Shown here one piece after another: positions 55,770 to 64,000 of a stretch of DNA of 64,000 nucleotides. The notes under the pieces were generated by a model. It saw only the letters and a list, made by a program, of their open reading frames with translations, had not been told where the DNA came from and ran no database searches. The stretch's first letter is position 1; the number at the start of each line of letters is the position of its first letter. The position numbers and the translations under genes were made by a program. The DNA comes from Asticcacaulis sp. AC466 (GTDB lineage Bacteria > Pseudomonadota > Alphaproteobacteria > Caulobacterales > Caulobacteraceae): NCBI RefSeq assembly GCF_000495815.1, contig NZ_AWGE01000001.1, positions 620,001 through 684,000 on the forward strand. The letters run 5' to 3'.

Positions 55770-55869
55770 CCCGTCTGGTCGTGCCATTGCTTGCGTCACG
55801 ACCGTACACCCAACCCCAGGCGCATTCGCGCCGCCTACTGTCTCGATATGAGGCTCAGGAAAGACGACC

Positions 55870-56934
55870 ATGACCCGTAAAGACCGTATCGCCGCCCTGA
55901 AACAGGCTGCAAGGGAACGCATCTTGATCCTTGACGGGTCCTGGGGCGTCATGATCCAGCGGCGTGAACTGGAGGAAGCCGATTTTCGGGGTGAGCGCTT
56001 CAGGGATCACATCGGGCAGATGAAGGGCAATAACGATATCCTGTGCCTGACGCGGCCGGACATCATTTCGGACCTGCACGATCAATACTATGCCGCCGGT
56101 GCGGATATTTCCGAAACCAACACCTTTTCGGCCACGACCATTGCCCAGGACGACTATCACCTCGACCTGCAAGCCTGTATCGACATCAATCGCGAAGGCG
56201 CCAAGATCGCCCGCGCCAAGGCGGACGAATGGACAGCCCGCGAGCCGCACAAGCCGCGCTTTGTCGCGGGCTCTATCGGCCCGCTGAACAAGATGCTGAG
56301 CATGTCGTCGGACGTCAATGATCCCGGCGCCCGTCTTGTCACCTTCGATCAGGTTTATCAGGCCTATCGCGAGCAGGTGGCCGCACTTTACGAAGGCGGC
56401 GTCGATCTCTACCTCATCGAAACCATTACCGATACGCTCAATTGCAAGGCGGCGATCAAGGCGATACTCGATCTGGAAGAAGAGGGGCAGGAGACACTGC
56501 CGATCTGGATTTCCGGTACGATTACCGATCGGTCGGGCCGCACCCTGTCCGGCCAGACCGCCGAAGCATTCTGGAACTCCGTCAAACATGCCAAGCCGTT
56601 CGCGGTCGGTTTTAACTGCGCCCTCGGGGCTGATCTGATGCGGCCGCACATCGCCGAAATGGCGCGGGTCGCCGATTGTCTGGTTGCCGCCTATCCCAAT
56701 GCCGGCCTGCCGAATGCCATGGGGCAGTATGACGAACAGCCGCATGAAACGGCGCACGAATTGCACGAATGGGCCAAGGACGGCATCGTCAATATCCTGG
56801 GCGGGTGTTGCGGCACCACGCCCGATCACATCAAGCACGTGGCCGACGAAGTGGCCGGTGTCACGCCGCGCCAGATTCCCGATCGCCCCAAGGCCTTGCG
56901 TTTAGCCGGACTGGAACCGTTCGAACTTAGCTAG
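55870..56934 (+). CDS. metH: Methionine synthase, homocysteine-binding part
   Basis: Separate homocysteine S-methyltransferase module of cobalamin-dependent methionine synthase, 354 residues. Zinc cysteines lie in GFNCALGAD and GGCCGTTPDHI. ISETNTFSATTIAQ and GSIGPLNKML are further landmarks. AGGAAAG precedes ATG 55870. The folate, cobalamin and reactivation parts are encoded separately at 59201, so MetH is split as in several alphaproteobacteria, but with three genes between the parts. Confidence 0.93.
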   Translation: MTRKDRIAALKQAARERILILDGSWGVMIQRRELEEADFRGERFRDHIGQMKGNNDILCLTRPDIISDLHDQYYAAGADISETNTFSATTIAQDDYHLDLQACIDINREGAKIARAKADEWTAREPHKPRFVAGSIGPLNKMLSMSSDVNDPGARLVTFDQVYQAYREQVAALYEGGVDLYLIETITDTLNCKAAIKAILDLEEEGQETLPIWISGTITDRSGRTLSGQTAEAFWNSVKHAKPFAVGFNCALGADLMRPHIAEMARVADCLVAAYPNAGLPNAMGQYDEQPHETAHELHEWAKDGIVNILGGCCGTTPDHIKHVADEVAGVTPRQIPDRPKALRLAGLEPFELS

Positions 56935-57006
56935 AGCTATTCAGGTTGCGCTGGCTGCCGACGTGCCCATTTTAGGGGCGGGTGGGGCTTTCAAAGGAAG
57001 ACCTTC

Positions 57007-57684
57007 ATGAAAATTCTTATGGTTCTGACCTCGCACGATCAATTGGGCGACACGGGCAAAAAAACCGGTTTCTGGCTCGAAGAATTCGCTGCGCCCTACT
57101 ATGTGTTCCTGGATGCAGGCGCGCAGGTTACGGTCGCCTCGCCGAATGGCGGGCAGCCGCCGCTCGATCCGAAAAGTGACGAGCCGTCGGGGCAAACGGA
57201 AGCCACATTGCGGTTCAAAGCCGACGCTGCCGCGCAGGCCGTATTGGCTCGGACCGCGAAACTGTCAGAGGTCAAGGCGGAAGACTTCGACGCTGTTTTC
57301 TATCCCGGCGGGCACGGCCCCCTGTGGGATCTGGCCGAAGACAAGACCTCCATCGCCCTGATCGAAGCCTTCTATACGGCCGGTAAGCCGGTTGGCGCCG
57401 TATGTCATGCGCCGGGGGTGTTGCGCCACGTCAAAACTGGCGGCGAATACCTGGTCAAGGGCAAGCGCGTTACCGGGTTTACCAATTCGGAAGAGGCGGC
57501 TGTCGGCCTGACCGACGTGGTGCCGTTCCTTGTCGAGGACGAGCTCAAAGGCAAGGGCGGACTTTACGAAAAGGGGGCAGACTGGGGGCCCTATGTTATA
57601 ACGGACGGGCATTTGGTCACGGGCCAAAATCCCGCTTCGTCCGAAGGCGGGGCCAAGGCTTTGCTGGAACTTCTTAAGGCATGA
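57007..57684 (+). CDS. DJ-1/PfpI family protein
   Basis: Protein of 225 residues in the Hsp31-like branch. Catalytic Cys133 lies in the nucleophile elbow GAVCHAPGVLRHV, the acidic partner is in WLEEFAAPYYVFLDAG, and FYPGGHGPLWDL is the conserved glycine loop. Members act as glyoxalase III, deglycase-like enzymes or chaperones; the choice is open. GGAAG precedes ATG 57007. It sits between the two metH parts. Confidence 0.9.
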   Translation: MKILMVLTSHDQLGDTGKKTGFWLEEFAAPYYVFLDAGAQVTVASPNGGQPPLDPKSDEPSGQTEATLRFKADAAAQAVLARTAKLSEVKAEDFDAVFYPGGHGPLWDLAEDKTSIALIEAFYTAGKPVGAVCHAPGVLRHVKTGGEYLVKGKRVTGFTNSEEAAVGLTDVVPFLVEDELKGKGGLYEKGADWGPYVITDGHLVTGQNPASSEGGAKALLELLKA

Positions 57685-57688
57685 AGAT

Positions 57689-57722
57689 TTTCGGTGCGGT
57701 GGGCGGGCCCACCGCACCGAAA
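57689..57722 (+). terminator. Long perfect hairpin after the DJ-1 gene
   Basis: TTCGGTGCGGTGGGC (57690-57704) pairs perfectly with GCCCACCGCACCGAA (57707-57721). The T tract is missing, so it could be a Rho-independent terminator without a tail, a transcript-stabilising stem, or a palindromic repeat. Confidence 0.45.
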
Positions 57723-57803
57723 GGGTGTTGCGTGCGGCGGGCTTTAGCGGCATTGAGCGTCGTAGCGGCGAAGATTGAAACTGATTTTTTTGAGACCTGA
57801 CGG

Positions 57804-58805
57804 ATGCGAACAACCATACTCTTTGGCGGCACAAGCCGCGAACGCCTTGTCTCTGTCGCGTCAGCGCAGGCCTTGACCCAGGCGTTGCCTGACGCCGACC
57901 TGTGGTTCTGGGACCTCGACGGCGCCGTGTTTGAAACGTCGCAAGACCGTTTACTGGGTCATGAAAAACCGTTCGAGGTCGCCTTTAAGGCTGACGGCGC
58001 GAAGCTGGGCCAAATGGCCGAAGCGCTCGACAAGGCCGCAGCCGAAGATCGGGTTCTGGTGCTTGGCCTCCATGGCGGAACGGCGGAGAACGGTCAGTTT
58101 CAAGTGCTGGCCGAAGCGCGCAATGTGCCCTTCACCGGCTCCGGTTCGGCCGCGTCGCATCTGGCGTTCGACAAGACGGCGGCCAAGTTGTTCGCAGGGT
58201 TAGCCGGAGTCTATTCGCCTTCGACCATATCGCTGGACGAAGCGGACGAAGCCTTGTCGCATTATGGCCGCCTGATCGCCAAGCCAGCCCAGGAAGGGTC
58301 GTCCTATGGCCTGATCTATGTCAATGCCTCGCAGGATATTGCCGCCGTTCGACGCGAATCGGCCAGCATGGCTTACCTGATCGAACCCTTCATCACAGGT
58401 CCCGAGGCGACCTGTGGCGTCCTGGAACAGGCTGATGGATCGGTCATCGCCTTGCCGCCGGTCGAAATCGTCCCCGGTGACGGCGCGTTCGACTATGCCG
58501 GCAAATATCTCAAATCGACGACCCAGGAAATCTGTCCCGCCCGCTTCGCGCCGGAGGTCAATGCCGAACTGCAACGACTGGCCGTCAAGGCGCACAAGGC
58601 GATGAGCTGCCGGGGCTATTCGCGGTCCGATTTCATTATTTCGGATGCAAAAACAAACAGCGGGCCGGTCTATCTTGAAACCAACACCTTGCCGGGCCTG
58701 ACCAAGGCGTCGCTCTATCCGAAGTCGCTGAAGGCGCAAGGGATCGATTTTGTTGACTTTCTCAATGGCCAGATCGAACTGGCGGTAAAGCGGGCGGGAA
58801 AATAG
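57804..58805 (+). CDS. D-alanine-D-alanine ligase family protein
   Basis: ATP-grasp ligase of 333 residues similar to Ddl: LFGGTSRERLVS, LGLHGGTAENGQFQVL, PFTGSGSAASHLAFDKTAAK, AKPAQEGSSYGL, IEPFITGPEATCGVLE and LETNTLPGLTKASLYP match the standard order of landmarks. It lies outside a division-wall cluster, so it may be a paralogue with a different amino-acid substrate rather than the main Ddl. A DUF4259 gene follows immediately. Confidence 0.85.
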   Translation: MRTTILFGGTSRERLVSVASAQALTQALPDADLWFWDLDGAVFETSQDRLLGHEKPFEVAFKADGAKLGQMAEALDKAAAEDRVLVLGLHGGTAENGQFQVLAEARNVPFTGSGSAASHLAFDKTAAKLFAGLAGVYSPSTISLDEADEALSHYGRLIAKPAQEGSSYGLIYVNASQDIAAVRRESASMAYLIEPFITGPEATCGVLEQADGSVIALPPVEIVPGDGAFDYAGKYLKSTTQEICPARFAPEVNAELQRLAVKAHKAMSCRGYSRSDFIISDAKTNSGPVYLETNTLPGLTKASLYPKSLKAQGIDFVDFLNGQIELAVKRAGK

Positions 58806-59204
58806 ATGGGTGCCTGGTCCAACGGACCCTTCGACAATGACGATGCCGCGGACTTCATGATGGAGCTGGAGGCGGCGCCGTCCTGGGACATGGTGCGCCT
58901 GGCATTTGACGATGTGCGCGCCAATAGTGAATATGTCGAATTGGCCGAGGGGGCGCGGGCCTATGCGGGCGCGGCCCTGATTACGGTGGCGACCGGAAAG
59001 AGCGACATTTCGGCTCAGGACTACTATATGACACTGGATGCCATGGGCTCCCCGCCGGACGATCTGATCCCTATGGCCCGGACTATTCTCAAGCGCCTGA
59101 CGACGGGCGATTCCGAACTGCGTGAGCTGTATCTCGACAGCGGTAATTACAATGAATGGATCGGCATTGTCGCATCCGTCGATCAAGCACTGAAGACAGA
59201 ATGA
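58806..59204 (+). CDS. DUF4259 protein
   Basis: Protein of 132 residues starting [17 protein letters not shown], the usual DUF4259 beginning. The rest is helical. ATG 58806 follows the ligase stop directly, and the TGA overlaps the metH part 2 start (ATGA), so all are in one transcript. Function unknown; the family is often found in polymorphic-toxin or immunity contexts, none of which is visible here. Confidence 0.88.
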   Translation: MGAWSNGPFDNDDAADFMMELEAAPSWDMVRLAFDDVRANSEYVELAEGARAYAGAALITVATGKSDISAQDYYMTLDAMGSPPDDLIPMARTILKRLTTGDSELRELYLDSGNYNEWIGIVASVDQALKTE

Positions 59205-61876
59205 CTCCAACATTTATCAATATCGGCGAACGTACCAACGTCACCGGTTCCGCCAAGTTCAAGAAGCTGATCGTCGAGGGCAACTACACCGAAGCTCTGG
59301 CCGTGGCGCGCCAGCAGGTCGAGGCCGGGGCTCAGATCATTGACGTCAATATGGACGAAGGTCTGCTGGATTCAGAAGTGGCCATGCGCACCTTCCTGAA
59401 CCTTATGGCGGCCGAGCCAGATATCGCCCGCGTGCCGGTGATGATTGACAGCTCCAAATGGGAGGTCATCGAAGCGGGTCTTAAGTGCGTTCAGGGCAAG
59501 GCCATCGTCAACTCGATCTCGATGAAGGAGGGGGTCGAAAAGTTCAAGGAACAGGCGCGCGCCTGCCTGAAATACGGCGCCGCCGTGGTGGTCATGGCCT
59601 TCGATGAGGTCGGCCAGGCCGATACCGCCGAACGCAAGATCGAAATCTGTACCAAGGCCTACCGCGTGCTGGTGGACGAAGTCGGATTCCCGCCGGAAGA
59701 CATCATCTTCGATCCGAATATCTTCGCGGTCGCCACCGGCATCGACGAGCACAACAACTACGCCGTGGACTTCATCGAAGGCACCCGCGCCATCAAGCGG
59801 ACGCTGCCCTACGCACGGGTGTCCGGCGGCGTGTCGAACGTTTCCTTCTCCTTCCGCGGCAATGAACCGGTGCGCCGTGCGATCCACAGTGTCTTTCTCT
59901 ACCACGCCATTCAGGCCGGCATGGACATGGGCATCGTCAACGCAGGCGATCTGCCCGTTTACGACGATATCGATGCCGAACTGCGTCAGGCGGTCGAGGA
60001 TGTCATCCTCAACCGGCCGCAGCGTCACAACATTTCCAACACCGAATATCTGGTCGATCTGGCGCCGAAGTACAAAGGCGAAAAGGGTCAGGTGCAGGTG
60101 GCCAATCTGGCCTGGCGTGAGGGTTCCGTGGCTGAGCGCCTGAAACACGCCCTGGTGCATGGCATTACGGAGTTTATCGAGGCAGACACGGAAGAGGCGC
60201 GCCAGCAGGCCGATCGTCCGTTACACGTCATCGAAGGTCCGTTGATGGCCGGGATGAACGTGGTTGGCGACCTGTTCGGCGCCGGCAAGATGTTCCTGCC
60301 CCAGGTGGTCAAGTCCGCCCGGGTCATGAAGCAGTCGGTGGCCTATCTGATGCCCTTCATGGAAGCGGAAAAAGAGGCGCACGTCGCGGCCGGCGGCACC
60401 TATCAGGCGGCCGGCAAGGTCCTGATGGCGACGGTCAAGGGCGATGTCCACGACATTGGCAAGAACATTGTCGGCGTGGTCCTGCAATGCAATAATTATG
60501 AGGTTATCGATCTGGGCGTCATGGTGCCGGCCGATCGGATTCTGGCCGAGGCGAAGGCGCACAAGGTCGATATGATCGGCCTGTCCGGTCTGATCACGCC
60601 CAGCCTAGACGAAATGGTTTTCGTGGCGCGCGAGATGCAGCGTCAGGGCTTCGATATCCCCCTGCTGATCGGCGGGGCGACGACGTCGAAGACGCACACG
60701 GCGGTCAAGATCGAGCCGGGCTATGTCAATAACCAGGTGGTCTATGTGCTTGACGCCTCGCGTGCGGTCGGCGTGGTGTCCAACCTGTTGTCGGAAACCG
60801 AACGTGACGGTTTCGTCGCCGACACCAAGGCGGATTACGAAAAGGTTCGTCTGGCCTATGGCAAGGGCAATTCCCAGCCGCGGTCGTCCTTGATTGAGGC
60901 GCGGGCCAACAGATTCAAGATCGACTTCGCCGCGGAGCCGCCGGTGGCGCCATCTTTCCTGGGGCTGAAGACGTTCTCGCCCTATGATCTGCATGACCTG
61001 GCTGACCATATCGACTGGACGCCATTCTTTGCGACGTGGGAACTGGCGGGCAAGTTCCCCGCCATTCTCGAAGACGACATTGTCGGCGAAGCGGCGCGCA
61101 GCCTCTATGCTGACGCGCGGGCCATGCTGAAACAGATTCTCGACGAAAAGTGGTTTGAGGCGCGCGGCGTCGTCGGCTTCTGGCCGGCCAACGCCACGCC
61201 GGATGACGATATCGAAGTCTATAGCGACGAAAGCCGTGAGACGGTTGTCGCGCGCTTCCAGACTCTACGCCAGCAGATGAAAAAGACTCGGGAAGGCCAA
61301 AGCAACACGGCCTTGTCCGACTTCATCGCGCCCCATCCTTCGCTTCCGGGGGGCATGCCCGACTGGATCGGCGGATTCGCCGTCACTGCGGGGCATGGCG
61401 AGATGGAAGTCGCCAAGGCATTCAAGGCCAGGGGCGACGACTATAATGCCATTTTGGCGACCGCTCTGGCGGATCGCCTGGCCGAAGCGTTTGCCGAAGC
61501 CCTGCATGCTCGCGTCCGTCGGGAACTGTGGGGGTACGCTTCCGATGAAACCTTGTCGGTGGAAGAGCTGATTGCCGAAAAATACACCGGCATTCGTCCG
61601 GCACCGGGCTATCCGGCCCAGCCGGACCACACCGAAAAATGGACGCTGTTTGACCTGCTCGATGCGCGCGAACGCACGGGCATGGAACTAACGGAATCGC
61701 TCGCCATGACGCCGCCGGCCTCGGTTTCGGGCATGTATTTCGCCCATCCGAAGGCGCACTATTTCGGCGTCGGCAAGATCGAAAAGGATCAGGTGGCAGA
61801 CTATGCTCGCCGCAAGGGCTGGACGGTCGACGAGGCCGAGCGCTGGCTGTCGCCGATTCTCAACTACGTGCCTTAG
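59201..61876 (+). CDS. metH: Methionine synthase, folate/cobalamin/reactivation part
   Basis: Second part of MetH, 891 residues from ATG 59201. Residues 1-265 are the pterin-binding barrel ([28 protein letters not shown]). Residues about 300-550 are the cobalamin module with base-off ligand His417 in [16 protein letters not shown]. The remaining part is the AdoMet reactivation domain ([15 protein letters not shown]). Homocysteine binding is supplied by the protein at 55870. It overlaps the DUF4259 stop. Confidence 0.95.
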   Translation: MTPTFINIGERTNVTGSAKFKKLIVEGNYTEALAVARQQVEAGAQIIDVNMDEGLLDSEVAMRTFLNLMAAEPDIARVPVMIDSSKWEVIEAGLKCVQGKAIVNSISMKEGVEKFKEQARACLKYGAAVVVMAFDEVGQADTAERKIEICTKAYRVLVDEVGFPPEDIIFDPNIFAVATGIDEHNNYAVDFIEGTRAIKRTLPYARVSGGVSNVSFSFRGNEPVRRAIHSVFLYHAIQAGMDMGIVNAGDLPVYDDIDAELRQAVEDVILNRPQRHNISNTEYLVDLAPKYKGEKGQVQVANLAWREGSVAERLKHALVHGITEFIEADTEEARQQADRPLHVIEGPLMAGMNVVGDLFGAGKMFLPQVVKSARVMKQSVAYLMPFMEAEKEAHVAAGGTYQAAGKVLMATVKGDVHDIGKNIVGVVLQCNNYEVIDLGVMVPADRILAEAKAHKVDMIGLSGLITPSLDEMVFVAREMQRQGFDIPLLIGGATTSKTHTAVKIEPGYVNNQVVYVLDASRAVGVVSNLLSETERDGFVADTKADYEKVRLAYGKGNSQPRSSLIEARANRFKIDFAAEPPVAPSFLGLKTFSPYDLHDLADHIDWTPFFATWELAGKFPAILEDDIVGEAARSLYADARAMLKQILDEKWFEARGVVGFWPANATPDDDIEVYSDESRETVVARFQTLRQQMKKTREGQSNTALSDFIAPHPSLPGGMPDWIGGFAVTAGHGEMEVAKAFKARGDDYNAILATALADRLAEAFAEALHARVRRELWGYASDETLSVEELIAEKYTGIRPAPGYPAQPDHTEKWTLFDLLDARERTGMELTESLAMTPPASVSGMYFAHPKAHYFGVGKIEKDQVADYARRKGWTVDEAERWLSPILNYVP

Positions 61877-61906
61877 TCAGGTCCAACGGCGTGCCTGTTA
61901 AGCACT

Positions 61907-62098
61907 TCAGCCTTCGATTGCAGCCTTGGCTTCGTCCGAGAGGGTGATTGTCACGGCCGGACCGTCGCGTGTCGACGTGTCTTTCGGCTTCGGTGCCTTC
62001 ATCTCATCGGCGCGGTAATATTCCGGCCGCATTGGATTGAAGACCTTGGCGGTCTGAAGAGGCGAGATACAGGCGCTTAACGATTCAATCGAGCTCAT
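61907..62098 (-). CDS. Small protein under a CtrA-type box
   Basis: Hypothetical protein of 63 residues with an ordered-looking end VTITLSDEAKAAIEG and a Lys/Pro/Thr-rich middle. No family is recognised, but a near-perfect CtrA box lies 77 bases upstream of its ATG. That would link it to the cell cycle or flagellum/pilus programme. Only inference supports this. Confidence 0.65.
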   Translation of the reverse strand: MSSIESLSACISPLQTAKVFNPMRPEYYRADEMKAPKPKDTSTRDGPAVTITLSDEAKAAIEG

Positions 62099-62174
62099 TT
62101 TGGACCGGCTTTCTACCGTAGACTGTTATACTCCTGAACTTTACACGTACAGGAGATAGACTATCCACAGTAGG

Positions 62175-62190
62175 TTAAGGCGCGGTTAAC
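62175..62190 (-). promoter_or_regulatory. CtrA-type binding site
   Basis: TTAA-N7-TTAAC matches the CtrA consensus exactly. It lies upstream of the 63-residue gene on the minus strand and downstream of the secreted protein gene, so it most likely controls the former. Confidence 0.65.
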
Positions 62191-62234
62191 GGTGTTCGCG
62201 GTGCAGCATCACCAAAAGCGGTCGATGGTTACCG

Positions 62235-63122
62235 TCAGTTAACCTTCTTCTTCGGCGTATTGCTCCACCCCAGGCGGTAACCCAGGCCATCCGACCACTT
62301 ACGTTTTTCGACGTGATTGGGATCGTTGGCCGTCTGGGTCGGCAGGGTGGTCTCCGCCGTGCCATCGCCCTGCGACTTTACATCGGGTACGGAGGGCAGG
62401 GTGCTGGAGGCCGTGACGCGGCGGGCCAGGGTGTTGCTGGATACCGGCGCGTCGCCATCGACCGGTGCGGACTGCGCCGTCAGGATCGGCTTGGGCAGTT
62501 CTTCGTAATTGTGCGGGCCGCCCGAACTGAGGGCTGCGGCGATGGCGGTGGCTTCCTCGTCCGTCGCCATTTCGGCGAACAGGTTGGGGTGGCCGGACAG
62601 GCGAACGGCGGCGTGTTCGCATTCACCCGGCAATTGCCAGTTGGCATAGGCGAAGGCGGCTTCCTTGGGCGGCGCGGCGCGGGTGGCGCTCCACTGATTA
62701 TAGCCATAATCGCGCACCTGCTCGGCCTTCTTGTGCTGGGCTTCGTCCTTGCCGCGTCCTGAAAGTGTCAGGGCGGCTTCATAGGAGCGCAGGTAGGACA
62801 TGCCGATCTTCTGGATCTGATCGTCGACCGGCGCGACGGAATCGATCATTTCGGCGATTTCCATATTGCCGGACAGTATGCCGTGGCACCAGGCGACTTT
62901 CAGGAAATCATCGGACGGCGCGTCTTCGAGAATGGGCGTACGCAGTGAGCCGTCGGTGTTTCGTCCGGTAACGGCCGGACTGTTTGCCGCAGGTATGACC
63001 TGAGCGGAGGCGGCCTTTTTTGCCGTTGTGGGCTGCGCCTTGGGTTTTGCCTCCGCCGATATGGCGGACAGGGCGAGGGCGCAAGCGCTCAAACAGAGCA
63101 GGGACGACTTCAACAGGCGCAA
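62235..63122 (-). CDS. Secreted protein of unknown function
   Basis: Exported protein of 295 residues. The start is TTG at 63122, supported by GGAG six bases upstream and by a complete signal peptide (LLKSSLLCLSACALALSAISAEA). The middle contains DDFLKVAWCHGILSGNMEIAEMIDSV and YGYNQWSATRAAP, with two cysteines that may form a disulfide. The C-terminal third is low-complexity, ending basic. A short hairpin (AGGGTCG/CGACCCT, 63146-63163) lies in its 5' leader. Confidence 0.78.
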   Translation of the reverse strand: MRLLKSSLLCLSACALALSAISAEAKPKAQPTTAKKAASAQVIPAANSPAVTGRNTDGSLRTPILEDAPSDDFLKVAWCHGILSGNMEIAEMIDSVAPVDDQIQKIGMSYLRSYEAALTLSGRGKDEAQHKKAEQVRDYGYNQWSATRAAPPKEAAFAYANWQLPGECEHAAVRLSGHPNLFAEMATDEEATAIAAALSSGGPHNYEELPKPILTAQSAPVDGDAPVSSNTLARRVTASSTLPSVPDVKSQGDGTAETTLPTQTANDPNHVEKRKWSDGLGYRLGWSNTPKKKVN

Positions 63123-63344
63123 ATGACACTCCGGACGTTCGATTTAGGGTCGCCACCGACCCTATAGAGATTGCGGCAAAAGCGCACAGGCGTTTTGGCC
63201 GAATAGCTTCCTTATACAGAAAACAAGGCATAAAATCGCCATTAGTAAAGTTTTTTACCGGGAAATTCATCCAATTAAGAAAAGTTAAGCACACATACCG
63301 CCGCATTTCGGCTAAGATCGGGGTTCATAAGTCTGCGAGTGAAG

Positions 63345-64000
63345 ATGTCATTCTGGAAAAACCTGGCCCAGTTGGCGGTGCGCAAGTTCGATGCCGCCGA
63401 GTGCACGGAATGCCCGAAAGGGCCGCCGGGCGCCGATCCTGCCTTTGCAACGGCGGTGACGGCCTTGGGCGCCAAGCTGGCCATGGCCGACGGTCTGGCC
63501 CATGAGGTCGAGCAAACGGCGTTTCTTCATGTATTTCAGCCAGACCAGAAGGCGATGCGCGACGTCATGCGCCTCTACGATCTGGCGCGCCAAACCTCGC
63601 TCGGATTTGAATCCTATGCCCGTCGTCTGGCCAAGCGCTACAGCAACTGTCCGCAGATTCTGGAAGATGTGCTGGAAGGCCTTTTTCATATTGCGGTATC
63701 CGACGGACACCTCAGCCATCAGGAAGAAAATTACCTGGAAACCGTGGCTGAGTTGTTTGGCCTCAGCCAGGCGGCGTACCGCCGCGTGCGTGCCGGTTAC
63801 GTGCCGCTGAGCGAGGAAGATCCTTATTATATTCTGGGCCTCACGCCCGACGCCAGCGATGACGATATCCGGGTGGCGCGGCGTTTGCGCCTCAACGACT
63901 TCCATCCTGATCGCATACGGGCGCGCGGTCTGCCTGACGACTTTGAGGCGCTCTATACTCAGAAAACGGCCCTGATCAACTCGGCATATGACCAAATTGT
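63345..64000 (+). CDS. TerB/J-domain protein (DjlA-like), cut by window edge
   Basis: Co-chaperone-like protein; about 218 residues are inside the window. Residues about 30-145 form a TerB-type helical domain (LAMADGLAHEVEQTAFLHVF, IAVSDGHLSHQEENYLETV). The J-domain begins near 165: EEDPYYILGLTPDASDDDIRVARRL, with the HPD motif in NDFHPDRIRARGLPDDF. There is no N-terminal membrane helix, unlike E. coli DjlA. The stop lies beyond 64000. Confidence 0.88.
   Translation, partial: MSFWKNLAQLAVRKFDAAECTECPKGPPGADPAFATAVTALGAKLAMADGLAHEVEQTAFLHVFQPDQKAMRDVMRLYDLARQTSLGFESYARRLAKRYSNCPQILEDVLEGLFHIAVSDGHLSHQEENYLETVAELFGLSQAAYRRVRAGYVPLSEEDPYYILGLTPDASDDDIRVARRLRLNDFHPDRIRARGLPDDFEALYTQKTALINSAYDQI

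Noticed and set aside
55766-55873. Short ORF overlapping the metF stop and the metH start
   Set aside because: No ribosome-binding site and Arg-rich random-looking sequence; likely spacer.

Overview
The window looks like a chromosomal segment of an alphaproteobacterium, most probably a Caulobacterales member (Asticcacaulis/Caulobacter-like). Supporting signs are a CpdR-type response regulator next to an N-formylglutamate amidohydrolase, a CtrA-type box (TTAA-N7-TTAAC), a LexA-type box of the alphaproteobacterial GAAC-N7-GAAC form, the DUF4164-ZapA pair, a 6S RNA upstream of 5-formyltetrahydrofolate cyclo-ligase, a split MetH, and a kynureninase/TDO pair with an AsnC/Lrp regulator. No IS element, phage, rRNA operon or CRISPR array was seen. 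Species-level assignment is inference.

Layout. 0-3.7 kb: a sensor kinase (cut by the left edge) and OmpR-type regulator, divergent from two exported EF-hand proteins. 3.8-6.6 kb: transketolase, then DUF4164 and zapA. 6.7-14.6 kb: an accessory block with kynurenine genes (kynU, kynA, Lrp regulator), a GNAT enzyme, a GH3 beta-glucosidase with a small secreted partner, a DHA2 drug exporter and a ferredoxin. A lineage protein of unknown function follows. 15.9-18.6 kb: 6S RNA, fthC, ymdB and yebC. 18.7-31.3 kb: a second accessory block with a CSD-TM2 protein, a lipoprotein, a beta-helix/Sel1 pair, fRMsr, the ABC-F protein EttA, an S41 peptidase, a second Lrp regulator, a PadR-DUF1700-GIN operon and a TPR membrane protein. 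31.5-33.7 kb: ruvCAB. The conserved order zapA-6S-fthC-ymdB-yebC-ruvCAB therefore appears to be interrupted twice.

33.8-43.3 kb: a ROK regulator with an untracked 36-residue membrane peptide, then a divergent amidoligase-type cluster. It holds an alpha-E protein, a circularly permuted ATP-grasp enzyme, a class II glutamine amidotransferase-transglutaminase fusion and a 1093-residue transglutaminase-DUF2126 protein. This resembles the predicted peptide-synthesis/modification systems described by Iyer, Aravind and colleagues and is the most interesting system here. The fusion gene has a reading-frame break exactly where the catalytic cysteine of its amidotransferase domain should lie.

43.3-53.7 kb: Sel1-repeat proteins, a SIMPL-like periplasmic protein, a patatin/DUF3734 phospholipase, tRNA-Val(GAC), cpdR, an N-formylglutamate amidohydrolase, DUF599, inorganic pyrophosphatase (possibly coupled to an upstream ORF), and small proteins around an AT-rich gap. 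53.8-61.9 kb: a methionine-cycle cluster with an ArsR-methyltransferase regulator preceded by a 28-bp perfect palindrome, metF, and metH in two pieces. Between the two metH pieces lie a DJ-1/PfpI protein, a D-Ala-D-Ala ligase paralogue and a DUF4259 protein. 61.9-64 kb: a small protein under a CtrA-type box, a secreted hypothetical protein, and a TerB/J-domain protein cut by the right edge.
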